A DNA stretch of 64,000 nt from Hyaloperonospora brassicae (GCA_947650285.1 CANTFL010001260.1:124001-188000), one strand, 5' to 3'; counted from the stretch's first letter, positions 45,725 to 57,769 are shown. The notes: generated by a model not told the origin, from the sequence alone. Numbers and translations: made by a program.

Positions 45725-46350
45725 TTATGTGCTCCACTTATTGGTTATTCTAACGTGTGGTTTAGTAGTTAGATAATTTTGTAGTACAACAGTCTCAACG
45801 TACAAACACAACAATCGCCGAGCTTTGTCGGCGATACGGTCTGGTACGTTAGGATAAATCCCTACGCGGTTCGCTCCTTCGGGGTTCAGTTGTGGTTCTC
45901 GCCTAACCGAATCCTTAAAACCAATTCCTTCAGAGGCCTGCTTGAGCTCAGCAGCCTCTAATCCTCTCTCTTCCTGTGACTTCACATCAAAGGATGGAAT
46001 CCGACGCTTACGCCTTTTGTACACCCGACTAGAATAAATACGGTGTCCTCGGCTGAGTCTTACCGACTTGTCACTCAGGCAAATCTTTAGAAAACGGAGC
46101 CTTCTACTGAGTCTCGCAGGCCCGTCGTCGACGAGCTTCACAACGGTCCCTTTACCGAGATTTACCGGCTCTTTGACGACGAGACTCCTTCTTTCGCTCG
46201 TATCGAGCGCTGCCAACTCCGGGCCTTCTTAAACTCTTGGCGCTACCAGTCGATAACTCTACAAGCTATGCCTCTAGAGGTTTGATGGCAGGCATAATCC
46301 AGCCCACATAGGGACTTACCATAAGTGTACGCGTGTCTTGAGCTTAAATT
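45725..46350 (-). repeat. dispersed repeat L, copy 2
   Basis: Reverse-complement counterpart of 28118-28735 over almost its whole length. The minus strand has a 163-codon open frame (45725-46216, REPQLNPEGANRVGIYPNV) that is broken in the other copies, so coding status is doubtful. Confidence 0.65.
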
Positions 46351-46479
46351 TTTACACTGTATTGATTATCTCTTTTACTCTTCCTGACCGCGAACGGACT
46401 CTTAAGTAGACCCTTTAAATCTTCCTTACCATCTTAAAATAATGCCTATTATTTTGGATCATTCATCATCTCATTCTCT

Positions 46480-46800
46480 TATCTTCTCGCGTCGTTTCTT
46501 CACACGTCGAGTCTTCCTTTGTTGCCCCTTAACTCGTCGAGTCTTCCTTTGTCTAGCCTTCCTTCGTCGAGTATTTTTCGTCGAGTCTTCAATCGCCGAA
46601 TCTTCACTCGTCAAGTCTTCCTTTGTCTAGCCTTAACTCGTCGAGTCTTCCCTTGTCTACACTTCCCTCGTCGATTCTTTTCTCGTAGAGTATTCCGTCG
46701 TCGAGTATTTCCTCGTCGAGCCTTTCCTCGTCGAGTATTCACTCATTTGGCTTCACTCGTCGAGTCTTCACTCGCCAAGTCTCCACTCGTTTTGACTTGA
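46480..46800. repeat. minisatellite of CTCGTCGAGTCTTC units
   Basis: Around 20 degenerate units of about 14-18 bp with the palindromic core TCGTCGA. It lies about 130 bp 5' of repeat L copy 2, counted on the minus strand. Confidence 0.8.
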
Positions 46801-47059
46801 TTCTTTGGGTTACTCCTAGTTTAGCCATGATTGGACGACGACGAGGCACTTCGATTTCGCTCGTCGGTGTCACCCTTCCTATAATTAAATCAATAGTATG
46901 GAGTTCCTCGTTTGGCAATTCTCTACACCACAACTACCCCGGTCGTAATACAAAACTAAGCGGTGATTATCTCGACCAGTGTATTACTCTCTCCACCAAT
47001 CGTCCATCTTGAGCTTGATCTTCTCTCTTTCGTCGCCCCTTGCTACGCTGCGACTTGTC

Positions 47060-47452
47060 ATGCTTGCTCTCACGCCTGTAGCTAAATTGACGTCGTGCCT
47101 TTCTGCAATGCATCGTTATACTCAGTCTCAGTCACCGGATACGCCATCCAGTCCAGTCAATTCCGCTGCTTCTGTTATGGTGGGTGCTGCAATTTGTCTC
47201 GCCCACATCTCATTCCGTCCTGACTCCTCGTGATCCACGGTGCTCTCATGCACTTCTTTGCTTAAGACCAACTTGTCTTATAGTGCTGTCGGTCCCGGGA
47301 ACGCCAGTCCGCCCATCAATTCTCTTCTTGGAGCTGTCAACGTCCCACCGGTTATCGTTGTTTCATCGAGTTCGCCTGGTCGACTCGTAGCTGCGGTGGG
47401 CTTGCAACGATTGCAGCCTGGTCATCAAAATTCGCCGCCCTCTGAGTCGTAG
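47060..47452 (+). pseudogene. plus-strand ORF series, N-terminal piece
   Basis: An ATG at 47060 opens a frame with SQSPDTPSSPVNSAASVMVG, interrupted by one stop at 47231-47233 and reading on to 47452. Pro/Ser-rich and retroelement gag-like in style, but without a diagnostic domain. Confidence 0.35.
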
Positions 47453-47629
47453 TAAATGATGCCGCCGACCTGTGATACTTGTTTGCAAGCGTCTTCATCT
47501 TCCAGAATTCGCCTTATGATACGTCGGACGTCGACGTTGAAAGCTTGACCATTTTTGCTAAGCTCCGTTGGACGCTGAGAGGCATGGAACACCGGACCCA
47601 GTAGCGTGACGTAGAATTTGTGATGATCA

Positions 47630-48362
47630 TTGCCCTTTTTGGAGACTCCACGGCCGTTTCTTGATATGAAAACACGTCAATCTATTCGGCAGACCAAGTC
47701 TCTCGCCCACTTGGCCATCCCCGCCGGTGGAAATGTCGTTGTGCCTCTCGACCACATGGACTCGGTAGCTCCGTTGTGCGTAGCACTTGCGCAGTCGGAG
47801 TGGAGTAGCGCAGCACGTCGTCCTGCGATTGACGAGTTCGTGAACCTGCGCACTCAACCTGAAGACTACCCAGGTGGAAGCTGCTACTTGGCAGGAAGCT
47901 GCACTGAGGATCACCGGTGTTATCGAGTTACTGAAGAAGCCGATCTTCAATCTTGAGGCGGAAGCCTCTCGTGTATCTACCCAGCTCGCGGAACGACTTG
48001 AGTCAGCAGAAAATATCACCTCTAGCTTGAAACTGGCCATCCATGCGCGGGACAGCAAAATTTCTTGTCTTACTGGTCGACTTGCCGAGTCTCGAGCCCA
48101 ACAAGCCGCTATTCATGGAGTCGCGACGGCGTACTATCGCCAGTTGCAAGAAGCTACCATGAACATGTGTAATGGTGGCTATCACACCTTACGCTCTGCT
48201 CGAGGACTCATTGAAAACCAGCGTCGTGAAATTAGCGGCTTGCGGAACAGACTTCCGCATCATCGTGTTCCATGTCTCCTGTGTCCAAGTATCACTATTG
48301 CAGCTACCACCGGCGTCGTCCCTCCGGGTTTGAATCCTCGTAAGCTCGACCTTAATTCTTAA
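47630..48362 (+). pseudogene. plus-strand ORF series, coiled-coil piece
   Basis: Two overlapping frames (47630-47956 and 47874-48362) joined by a frameshift near 47880. The second is a strong coiled-coil candidate (EAEASRVSTQLAERLESAEN, SKISCLTGRLAESRAQQAAI), followed by a basic segment and CLLC. No knuckle or protease motif. Possibly a gag-like or accessory ORF of the neighbouring retroelement. Confidence 0.4.
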
Positions 48363-48443
48363 TTTTGTCGTCTTCTGATTTAGCTGTTTCCTGACGTTAC
48401 CTCACTCGGCTCTGCGGCGAGGTCGCAATTACTATCGCTTCGG

Positions 48444-49792
48444 ATGGACTCGGTCTGCTCGTCATCAACTGATGTTTCGCCGAGAGAAGCTCGTTCTGCG
48501 TTGATGAATCCCGTTCCCCTCGGACGCCCCTTGCCACTCCCACCCTCGACTCCGTCGACTAGATCGCGCATCACGTACTTTCCTGTATCTCCGTCCCGTG
48601 GTGGGGTGTATACTGAAGTAACTTCGAGTGTGTTGTCAGTTCCGGTTACTCCAATCCAGTCTTTCCACTCGTCGAGTTCGATTTCTTCGTCCAATCAACC
48701 GTTGTCGACGACGTCTGGGCCTTCACTCCCCGCTTCACTTCCGGCTGTTTCTCCGCCGGCCCTGACTGAACTCGGTGGTAAATCGTCATCTTTGCCATCG
48801 CCTGTCACCTTCTCGTGATCGACGATTGCGACTGACCCTCCGGCTCAGCGAGTAACACTAGAAATCGGTGTTAGTACATCCAAACAAGTCCGTTGAGCAG
48901 CCCGGTGGACGCGCAGTCGTGTGTCCTTCAAAACCGCGGTCAAGATAGCTCTTCACGTACGTCCACTGGATCTCGACATGTGTTTTCCTCCGTGTCCGGA
49001 TCAACGACGTTGAACGCGTCTTCGTCTTTGACCTCGACCGAGGCTCCTCTATCACCGGTAACGATGTCAGGTATGTCGACTACTGTATCCACGTCCGCGG
49101 GTCTGGACCCAGTACCTTCACCCCATAGTTCGGTTGCCGCGCGCTCGCGTGCTTCTCAAATACTAGGTCGCGGTCATCACCTATATGTGTCAGCTGGAAC
49201 CCGACGAGTTGGTCCTCGTATATTAGTCGGTGACTTCGTCGACTTTGCTGACGTCGTCGACCACAGCGACTTATTGACGTCAATGACCACCTCGACGTCG
49301 CTGACGTCGATGGCCACTTCGACCACATTGACGTCGGTTCCCGCATATCCGACCGTGGTTTTCGCGGTTCTACCGTCGTCTCTCGCGTCGCCTGCCGTCC
49401 CCGCGACCTCATCGCCATCAAGCTTGGTCGATGCCACCGCGCATCCAGCGACACCGGTAAAGAAACGCAAGTCGGGTCCTTCGTCAGCGTCCACGACCGC
49501 CAAACGTTCCCATCAAGTGTCTACACCGTGGTACAGTTCCTCTGTCTCTTCAGATGCGCCTCGAGCAATGTCGACTCTCCGATCATGCATTTCGTCAGCA
49601 GAGAGCATTGAAGAAGCTGGGGTCGTTGTCGCACCTTCCATTTCCGCATCGGTGATGTTGCAGTTGCCTCCCTTGTTTTGTGTGCTCCTGTCGGTGATTC
49701 GAACTCGCGCGGTACAAGCTGTGGCACGTGATTCTCGTCATACTTTCGCAATGCGGCAAAGTGTGGATATCAAGTTTCACCACCATGGCTAG
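48444..49792 (+). pseudogene. plus-strand ORF series, Ser/Thr/Pro-rich piece
   Basis: Two frames (48444-48818 and about 48893-49792) of low-complexity Ser/Thr/Val/Pro sequence with a nuclear-localisation-like PVKKRKSG near 49460. The second has no upstream ATG in frame, so it is a continuation after a frameshift. Function unknown. Confidence 0.4.
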
Positions 49793-49799
49793 GATCGGT

Positions 49800-50247
49800 G
49801 TTGGGCCCGTATTACTGCCGCTCGGTCGCCTCTTCGCCTGGAAGATATTCATGGACGGTCTGTCGTTGCGGCTGCTCTTCGCGCGATGATGAACGTGTTC
49901 AGCCCGTTTCATCCCTGTCAGGTGACTCTCAGTTTGTTCCAGGACTCACCGATATTTGTTACGGCGGCTCGCCTTTATGATGCTCGGGTCAGAGTCGCAC
50001 CTTCCAAAAGGTATCTCCGGACGAACAGTATGCTAAACGTTGTCCGTGAAGCTTACGTCTGATACCGCAGGTCCAGTCATTGGTCGACTGTGATAGGACG
50101 TTTGATTCTCGATCGAAGGTGTGGTAATGCGACTATGGAAATTTGCTGTAGAGGAACTGATCGCATTCCCGTTATGTCCGAGCCAGTTAACGGTCGGTGG
50201 CCCGGTCCCACATCTGGTCAGATCGCGTTCATTGGACATTCAGACTA
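49800..50247 (+). pseudogene. plus-strand ORF series, distal piece
   Basis: Frames read AMMNVFSPFHPCQVTLSLFQ and RIPVMSEPVNGRWPGPTSGQ with several stops. The series breaks off near 50250 where the GATC-rich repeat begins, and protein-like plus-strand sequence resumes at 53061. Confidence 0.35.
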
Positions 50248-50249
50248 AA

Positions 50250-53030
50250 TGGATATCAGATCGGGCAGGTTGGGACCTGCGATCTTGGGTAAAGGAATGA
50301 GGCGGAAGGTAACTTTGGCGATCAGTGCATCAAGAAGAGAACCGCGATCAGCAAAGCAATCGCGATCAAGGAGGCGACCGAGATCGTGATTAGTGATCGA
50401 GATCGTGATCAGTGATCAGGTATGTGATCGAGATCAGACAAGTATATTGGGTTTTAGCCGCGCAAGTACAAAATCGCTACCGTCTGGAGAGAGCGACATG
50501 TGGCAAACGATGTCCAAGACATTGGGATAGGGATAGGGTTGTCGGGTTTGATTGGTTAACATCAAACAGAGTTCAATTTGCTTCAAAGTACACGTGTCGA
50601 CTTCCCCTCCGGGTGGATCATTGGTCACCCGACGTCAAGGAAAGGTTTACATACTTTAATCAAGTGATATACCCGGATTGATTGGCCAGGGATCAAGATC
50701 TCTCAAACAACACCCCAACTGCGACTGGATGCAGGAAACCCTTTGTGGTTGAGGACCCAAGATCGCAAGACGGCTCAAGTGGTCAGAAGGCTCGCGAATC
50801 AAGGTCTACATCTGGACAAGGCGATCCGTTACAGATCAGGGTGACTCATATCGAGCACCTCACAAGTATGGTACAGTCACTAATCAACTATAGGACGTGG
50901 ATTGGTGACCACCCAGTTAAGGTGTCACTTACTGGTAAAAAATGAGACCATGGGACCTGGGATCCAATTAGGGATAGGAGGCGATCTCAACGGAGAAAGA
51001 AGATCTGATCCAAGTGTTGTCAGACTGAGGGGTATGGAATGATCTGAGACGGGGCGCAGAAAGGGATGATTTCCACGCTACGATCTGGGACAAGGAATGA
51101 TTTCAACGGTGCGATCTTAGACAAGGGACTGGATTGCACCAAACGACCGATCTGAAGCAGAATTACTCTGGGAAAGGTGCATCGGGGACCAGGCGATATG
51201 AGGTGACTCTGTGACAAAGGTGCTGAAATCCATCAGATCGGTGAGACTCTTTACCGGTCTCCCGAAGTGAGTACTGATTTAGGTTAGACATGGCCCGATC
51301 TGAAAGTGTGGATGTTCGTGGGAATCCGTGGGACTGTTGTAAGACCTGTGGATGGTTCCGTTGAGCAGATAAACCCTTGAGGATGGTATCGGAGCACGCA
51401 CAATGAACGTAAGAGCATATATGGTTGGCTTGTACTGTGACGATCCTCAACGATCTCGAATTGGACCTCAGATCGGTCATGTTCCCTACTGACTATGGAT
51501 ATATCGGTGATGGAGTTGTTGAATCGTGATAAACATGCTTGATGAAGGTCCATGAGTGATGTCCCAAAAGTTCAGATCGAAAGAGCCAGTGGAAGCCGGT
51601 TGAATTGACGTCGCAAAATGGACTTAGACACATTCGGCATTTGGGTACTATTTTGGACTTTTCGGTACCAAGATTGGGTATTTGGTACCGTATTTGGAAT
51701 TTGTTTCCTTTTTGGTGTCTAGGTACGATATCGGGAGTATTGGCGCTATTTTTGGAGTACAGGTCACGAAATTTCGACACGTTTTCAAGGGGGCGGTCAA
51801 GCTTAAAGATGATATCGACTTGAAGAATGACCTACAGTTTGGAATAGGCTTAAGGAAAGGTTGGATATTAATTTGGTTGGATAATAAACAGACTTGAACT
51901 CTACTTCTTCTTCTCACGACGCACGTTCTCCCTTATCTTCTCCGGGCAAGATTGATTTGGCTTCCCGGCCGGTCAAGGCACGCGTGTTGTTAGGACATTG
52001 AAACCGATCTTGGATTGTTGTCCAAGATCGAGAGGAGCGATCCCGGAAGATCTGTTCCGGATTGATCAAGCTCTAACACAAACTCAACTGCTAGGGTAGC
52101 AGCAAACAGCAACAAAGAAAAAGGATTTTGGTTACAAGATCGCAGGTCGGCTCAAGTGGTCAGAAGATCGGGACAAGGAGTTTAAGACAAGACCGAGCAA
52201 GACCGAGACGATCTACCGGACAGATTGGCACGTTTCATTTTGGCGAAACAAGACACCGATCTGCCCAAATTGCGCACTTCCGGCAAGATCGGCCGATCCC
52301 GAGACCAGATCGAACCGATCCCAAGGCAAGATCGACGCAATACTATCATTTGCTGAGTGAAGATTTCCGCACAGCAAAGACCCCGATACCTAAGACAAAT
52401 CGAGATTGGTGCGATTCTAGATCGAGATCGCGACGTTTCCAGATAGAGATCGCCGCGACTCAAGATCCAGATCGCAGAATCCCCGTTCGTGGTGTGAAGA
52501 TTTCCGCACCGGAAGCGAACGCTCAACCCAAACTCTCAGCAAGATCTACATCTTTCAAGGCCATTACGAAGAGCTCAAGCCAGCCCAACCGACGGGTACA
52601 CAAGGTGAGCACAAGGCTATACAACAAGGCACGGATCGGAGTACCCCCTCCGTGAGTCGGCAAGTCTGGGCAAGTGGAAGATCGACCCTCACTTAAGCAA
52701 TTTTGTGAGATCGACTTCATTACACAAGTATACAAGTGATCGCGTGACAAATTCCATCTGATCACACCAACCCCGATCGTGGTGTGAAGATTTCCACACC
52801 GTGATCGAACTCCGACTTCATCGCAAACACGGTCAAGTTTTCCATTGACACGAGTCCTTATGGAAGAGTGCAACCCTCCCCACCGACGGGTACACAAGGG
52901 GAGGAAGGCAATCAAGAACACGGAATCGGAGTACCCCCTCCCTTAGTCGGTCGTCCGGGCGCCAGTGAAGAGTTGGGATCGACTCCTCAAAAGAGCGATC
53001 ATTTCTCCGCCACATAGGTATACGTCGCAT
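50250..53030. mobile_element. GATC-rich repeat, copy 1
   Basis: Strikingly dense GATC: ten in about 50320-50440 and thirteen in 52141-52500, mostly as AGATCG or CGATC. The core 51199-52717 recurs almost identically at 59077-60595 (offset 7878), and similarity extends at lower level to about 50870/58813. It interrupts the plus-strand ORF series, so it behaves as an insertion. Short sub-repeats occur inside: CGGCTCAAGTGGTCAGAAG at about 50772 and 52147, and a diverged 200-bp duplication at 52489-52690 / 52775-52985. No RT, transposase, LTR pair or TIR recognised; exact ends uncertain. Confidence 0.6.
51199..52717. repeat. near-identical 1.52-kb core of the GATC-rich repeat, copy 1
   Basis: Matches 59077-60595 with only a handful of differences. 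It includes a section with recurrent TTTGGTACC / TTTGGAATTT words (51640-51780). A 175-codon plus-strand frame (52128-52655) has no ATG at all, so it is probably not a gene. Confidence 0.85.
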
Positions 53031-53060
53031 TATGGAAGACCAGGCATTGGCTCGTCAAGT

Positions 53061-53690
53061 CTAGAGTCATGATGGGGATGCACCCAGACTTTGACTTTTC
53101 CCGGTCGACTGCTGATGTGAGAAATATTTTCGCGCTTTGGTCGGAATTCATCGCTGCTCGCAATCGTCGTGGAGATCTCCTGTGACTTGCTGTAATGTCC
53201 CTTAAGCGTATCTTCGATGAAGCTATCTCCGTGCAGATGCCTGACGGATCGCCCCCTGCGCTCGATCCCGAGCTTTATTTTGAATGTTCCGTGACCCACT
53301 ATCCACTCGTGAGTCACACGTGAATTTCTAATAATACTGACTGGTTTGCCGGGATCGGTTCATTGAATGCTTCGGAGCCATGGCGGCTCTGGTGGTTGAC
53401 TTAGCTGGCAGGGCACCCTTTCAACAGTTTCTTCCGACCACGCCACCATAAACTTCCAATATTTGTGCCAGCGGGCGTTGCCGGGAGTAATTTGGTGTCT
53501 CGTATTGTCGATGACGTTGATCCCAACAGACCCGATCCTCCCACTATGATCCCCGTTGCCCCGGTTCCTGAATATCGTCCTGACACGCATGTTTTCGCCT
53601 CCGTGGTCGCCTAGCGTTCCACTTCGCAAACCGACGAATTTGCGGATAATGTCGCCATCACCTGATTTATGTAGTCGTTCTGACCGGTAG
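53061..53690 (+). pseudogene. plus-strand ORF series, continuation after the repeat insertion
   Basis: Frame with HPDFDFSRSTADVRNIFALW, a stop, then MSLKRIFDEAISVQMPDGSP, and further pieces to about 53690. It points toward the minus-strand chromodomain at 53944-54234, giving a tail-to-tail layout like the antisense ORFs of elements 1 and B. Confidence 0.35.
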
Positions 53691-53704
53691 CTCGTCTCGC
53701 AGAG

Positions 53705-53815
53705 ATTTGGGTTGTCGAGTCTTGACTCGTCGAGTCTTGACTCGTCGAGTCTTGGCGCGTCGAGTCTTGGCGCGTCGAGTCTTGGCGCGTCGCTTCTACC
53801 TCGTCGAGTCTTTCA
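53705..53815. repeat. minisatellite of TCGTCGAGTCTTG units
   Basis: Six to seven units of about 15 bp (GTCGAGTCTTGACTC / GTCGAGTCTTGGCGC). The same core word recurs at 55790, 55925, 56570 and in 46480-46800. Confidence 0.85.
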
Positions 53816-53943
53816 GTAATCTATTTAATAGTTTAGCCCGTTTTATTCATGCACCTTGTACAATATTGACGCAGTTTCTTATTCCTTCATCTCTGCATGC
53901 GTGTCATCACATAGATAAGGGTAATGGTGGCTGTGGTGCATGG

Positions 53944-54707
53944 CTAACATTCGTCTGCCACTCGCACTATCTTCAATTGATTCTTACGCTTCTTTTGCCG
54001 TGGGTAATCGTATAACAGACCTCCGCATAACAGATTAGATAACGGCTCCCATGTCGGTGCGTCATAGCCCTTCCACTTTACCAGGAACTGTCGCTGAGTC
54101 CTGTCGATGCTCATCGAGAGTGAAAAGTCGTCATCCAAGTTCGCTTCAACTTCATATCGCCCGCCCGCTTCACCTGTCTCCCAACTATCCTTTGGCAGGA
54201 GTTCTTCATCGAAATCGAAACGGTATGCCTCCACGAGTCAAATTATTAACCGTCTGGTAGGACGTTCACCATGGCCTTCGACCTTCTTTAAGCGTGATAC
54301 ATGTACGATTGGATGGAATTGATACCCACTGTTGTCGGGTATACCTAATTTGAAAGCAAAATCCTCCACTCGTCGCTTTATGCGGAACGGCCCATGCCAT
54401 CGATGAGCCAGTTTTTTCTTCATACGAGGCTTAACTTTCTCCATGAACAGCCATACTTAGTCCCCTTCTTTGAACCTGTTCTCGTCTGGCGACTCTCTTT
54501 CTTCATCTTGTTGTTTTTGCTTCTTTAGTATGATCTATGCGCTGTTCGAGAGAGGTTTCGTCGTTCCACCGGGCTTATCCTTTTATTATAATATCTTGCT
54601 CGTCGAGATTTCGCGCTCGCTTGATATTCCTTTGCGAGCCTGAACTCTATCTCTCGTTTTCGATTAGATTCGCGTCTCCACATGACTGGGTCTGATGAGT
54701 CCATCAC
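53944..54707 (-). pseudogene. integrase C-terminal domain and chromodomain, element 3
   Basis: 54525-54707 holds FRLAKEYQASAKSRRARYYN, the region after the integrase core. 54238-54444 holds LAHRWHGPFRIKRRVEDFAF and FHPIVHVSRLKKV, the C-terminal domain. 53944-54234 holds a chromodomain, RQFLVKWKGYDAPTWEPLSN. The pieces are in different frames. Confidence 0.82.
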
Positions 54708-54823
54708 TTTTTACTTTAGCCGGTGTTTTCCGGATCGGCTCGTTCATAGCCTTCAGTGCAGAGTGTGCGTCCCAACCATGGATTGTGTAGAAAGGGGTTT
54801 CCTTTCTCGTAGAGTCTCTGGAA

Positions 54824-55471
54824 TTATTTATCGCATTTTACAATCGATCGGTAATGGCGTCCCAATAGGCTTGAAAATGGTCTTCCACATACACTCGCAC
54901 TGTCTGAATCATCGTCTTCACGCTGCGTTCTTGCCGTCTGATTCGTTTGGGGTCTGCAACTCAACGTAGCTCTATAATTAGACTTCATCACCTCGGCGAA
55001 CGTCTGAAGCACCTCACTTATGAATCCCGGGTCTCTATCATGGCGAAAGAGGCTGGGAGCTCCAAAACCACGAACGATATTTTCTTCGAAAACCTTCGCA
55101 ACTTCTAAAGCACCTGTTGCGCTCATCGTTTTCACAGTAACGAATCCCGTGAAGTGATTTCGAAATAGTAGCAGCGCCGTATTTTCATGTCGGGGTGTCG
55201 GTAAAGGAATGACAAAATATATTGATACCACCTGAAAAGGTCGGTTGGATACGACATTACCTGGCGAGTGTCCTATCAAATAAGGTGTGCTCTTGCTGGT
55301 ACTGCAATCTTCACATGCCTGTATGTGTTTTGCCACATCGGCGTAGAGCCCGGTCCAGTAAAAGTCGTACCTCACTCGGTGAAAAATCCTTACGATCCCT
55401 TGGTGTCCGCCTTCCATGAAGTCATGACGTTTTAGCACAACATCATCGATCAGAGTAGTTGGGATAATCAA
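54824..55471 (-). pseudogene. integrase zinc finger and core, element 3
   Basis: HHCC-type finger (HDFMEGGHQGIVRIF ... CEDCSTSKSTP) and a core with LFRHDRDPGFISEVLQTFAE, where the second catalytic Asp region is recognisable. The first catalytic Asp appears lost (VVSIYFVIPLP where DFV-like sequence is expected), and the end of the ORF is frameshifted. Confidence 0.8.
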
Positions 55472-56652
55472 TCGTAACTATAGGCCTTTGTACATCGACT
55501 CCCTCGACTCGCGACGCCGGCCTAGGTAGTAGAGTATACCATCCTTGTTCAGTACGAAACTATCTACGATTTTCCCAGCGTAGATAAGTTGTATATGGGT
55601 CAGCTTGTCGAACTCTCTCCCAAGGAACACCTTGAGCGCTTCCTACTTCTATTCCTCATCTCAAGCTTTCGAGATTCTTCTCTGCGTTCAACTTGTACGA
55701 CTAACGGATCGATGTCTTAAACACTCGGTGGTTCTCGGCTTCCAGGCGCTTTAATCGAGTGTTTTAGTTCTCGTCGAGTCTCGGATCGTCGAGCAGTCTT
55801 CTCGAATTTCCTCCACATCTCTGCGTCTTCGAACCATTCTGGCGCTTAGACGTTCCTGTCCAGGCGTGTTCTCGCACAGAATGGGTTGTCCAGTTTTTCT
55901 CGGGCCGGTTATTCAGCAAATCGGACTCGTCGAGTTTTGCTCCGTGTAGTTGCTGTCATCGTTGGCGGGTCTTTCTCTTTTGACAACGAGCGAGTATCAA
56001 CAAGGAACCTCTCTTGTATAAGGTTAAGCTGTTGCAGCTTGCTCAATCGTACTGGGTCTTCCACCACTTGCACCGACTTATTTTTTACCGCCCCGGTGGC
56101 CAGCGTATCTGCCGCTGCGATTTAGCAGCGAATAACGTGCAAATACTGGACCGAGTTGAACTGGTCGACTAATTTGTTGTGACGCGCTAACATCGCTTGT
56201 AACGAATCTTCTTGCATAAAATCACCCCCATGCATTTCTGGATTGCGAGCCTGGGGTCTCCCACGATAATTAAGTCGGGCACTTGTTTTCTAGAGCCGCT
56301 TGCATTCCGTCATTGATTCCTGTGTACTATGCTACGTTTACTATTGTTGCCGATAGTTAAACACTCGCCGCAATCACAATGGTCCATTCGGGCAATTTTT
56401 ATAGTATTAACGAGCAACTTCCAAAACCTCCGTGCTTCTCGGTCTTCGCGGAACCATCGAACGAAAGCACAAAACACGCAACGGTTGGAGGTACTGGCGC
56501 ATCGAGGAGCTCAGGATTTAGTCCGACACCCGCTGAGTGGTTGGCCGGTGAGGCAATGTGCCGTTAATACTCGTCGAGTTCGATAGTTGGTGTGATATAT
56601 GCTTGTAACAACTAAGCAAAATACACATCGTTTTATCTCACTCTCTATTTCT

Positions 56653-57350
56653 TCAGATGGTACCGAGAGAGTAATACAGCGAAGATTTGACAGCTCTTCC
56701 GTACAGTGCCTTGGACGTGAAGTGCCATTCCATCGTCGATAATCGGGTGTATAGGTGGATGGATATACCTGCGAAGAGAGTATGCGTAATCTTAAGCAAA
56801 TGAAGTAAAGCTAGCACTTCGCGCTCCGCAGTGTGGTAATTATACACGTATTCCTTCAACACTGGACCACAAAACCGGACCGGGTGCAATATTTCGTCGT
56901 GTATTTGCATCAACGTACTGCTCAACGCCCAATCATTAGCAAACACCATCACATGAAAGTCGGCCGCTAAAACAAAGTGACGCAGAACAGAGCCTTGACG
57001 ATTTGTTCTTGCAGCATAGCGAAGGATGCGCGTGCACCGACCAGGTTTGCTTCTGAAAAGAATTCGTCTTCCGTTAGGTGATACAGTACTGCTCCGTACA
57101 CCGCATTGTTCTGGGTGAACTGAGTGTAATAGTTAATCGCGCCTAGAAACGCTTTCATTCCCTTTTTTGACAGGGTAAATGGCCGTTCAGCGTATTTCTC
57201 CAGTTTAATCGGGTCGGCCGCAACGCCCTGTGCTGTCACCTTGTGCGATAGAAAGTCCACTTGAGGTTGTACAAAGATGCTCTTTGAAAAGCTTACGCTA
57301 TTCGACACTCCGTAAAGCGTACTAGTGACCTGTCGAGCGTCGCTAAACAT
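56653..57350 (-). pseudogene. RT thumb and RNase H, element 3
   Basis: 56967-57350 contains VDFLSHKVTAQGVAADPIKL and KGMKAFLGAINYYTQF, the RT thumb/connection. 56653-56952 contains FANDWALSSTLMQIHDEIL and YHTAEREVLALLHLLK, a decayed RNase H. Confidence 0.8.
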
Positions 57351-57433
57351 TCGCCGAAACCTTTGCCTTTAAAACATATAGAGTCTACAAAAGACCGTCG
57401 ATAGAACACGGGGGCAGCAATCGAGACATCAGG

Positions 57434-57769
57434 TTAGCCTGTGGCAAACAGGTTGCTCGCCGAAACATTTATTAGACGTTTCAATGGATCAGACTCATCG
57501 AGTGCTCGGTAATCATATTTATGCTTTGTCAGCGCTAACCATCCCGTGCCTAACTCATGGACCTCTGTGGTTTCAATTGCACGCTTACTCGCCAATTCGT
57601 CTTCGGCAACTTTAATTTTGGTGGCGAAGTCTTGCCAACCACCCTTCGGCTGAACATACTTCCACAACGCGTTATCAACGAGTTGTTGATAGCTCATAGG
57701 AGCGTTCTTAAGTCCAAACGGCATACGCAGCCACTCAATATACCCCAGGGCGCATACAAACGCTGACAC
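57434..57769 (-). pseudogene. RT palm fragment, element 3
   Basis: LGYIEWLRMPFGLKNAPMSY is the PFGL-N-AP motif of Gypsy RTs; QPKGGW and the following linker match the insertion between palm motifs in this lineage. The YxDD box is not recovered. Confidence 0.78.

Noticed and set aside
45725..46216. 163-codon minus-strand ORF as a host gene
   Set aside because: It coincides with dispersed repeat L, whose other copies lack an intact equivalent frame.
52128..52655. 175-codon plus-strand open frame conserved in both GATC-rich repeat copies
   Set aside because: It contains no ATG and its Arg/Ser-rich composition follows from the GATC/AGATCG repetition; conservation reflects recent duplication.
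53705..53815. CRISPR-like array
   Set aside because: Units are contiguous 15-bp minisatellite repeats without unique spacers, in a eukaryotic retroelement context.
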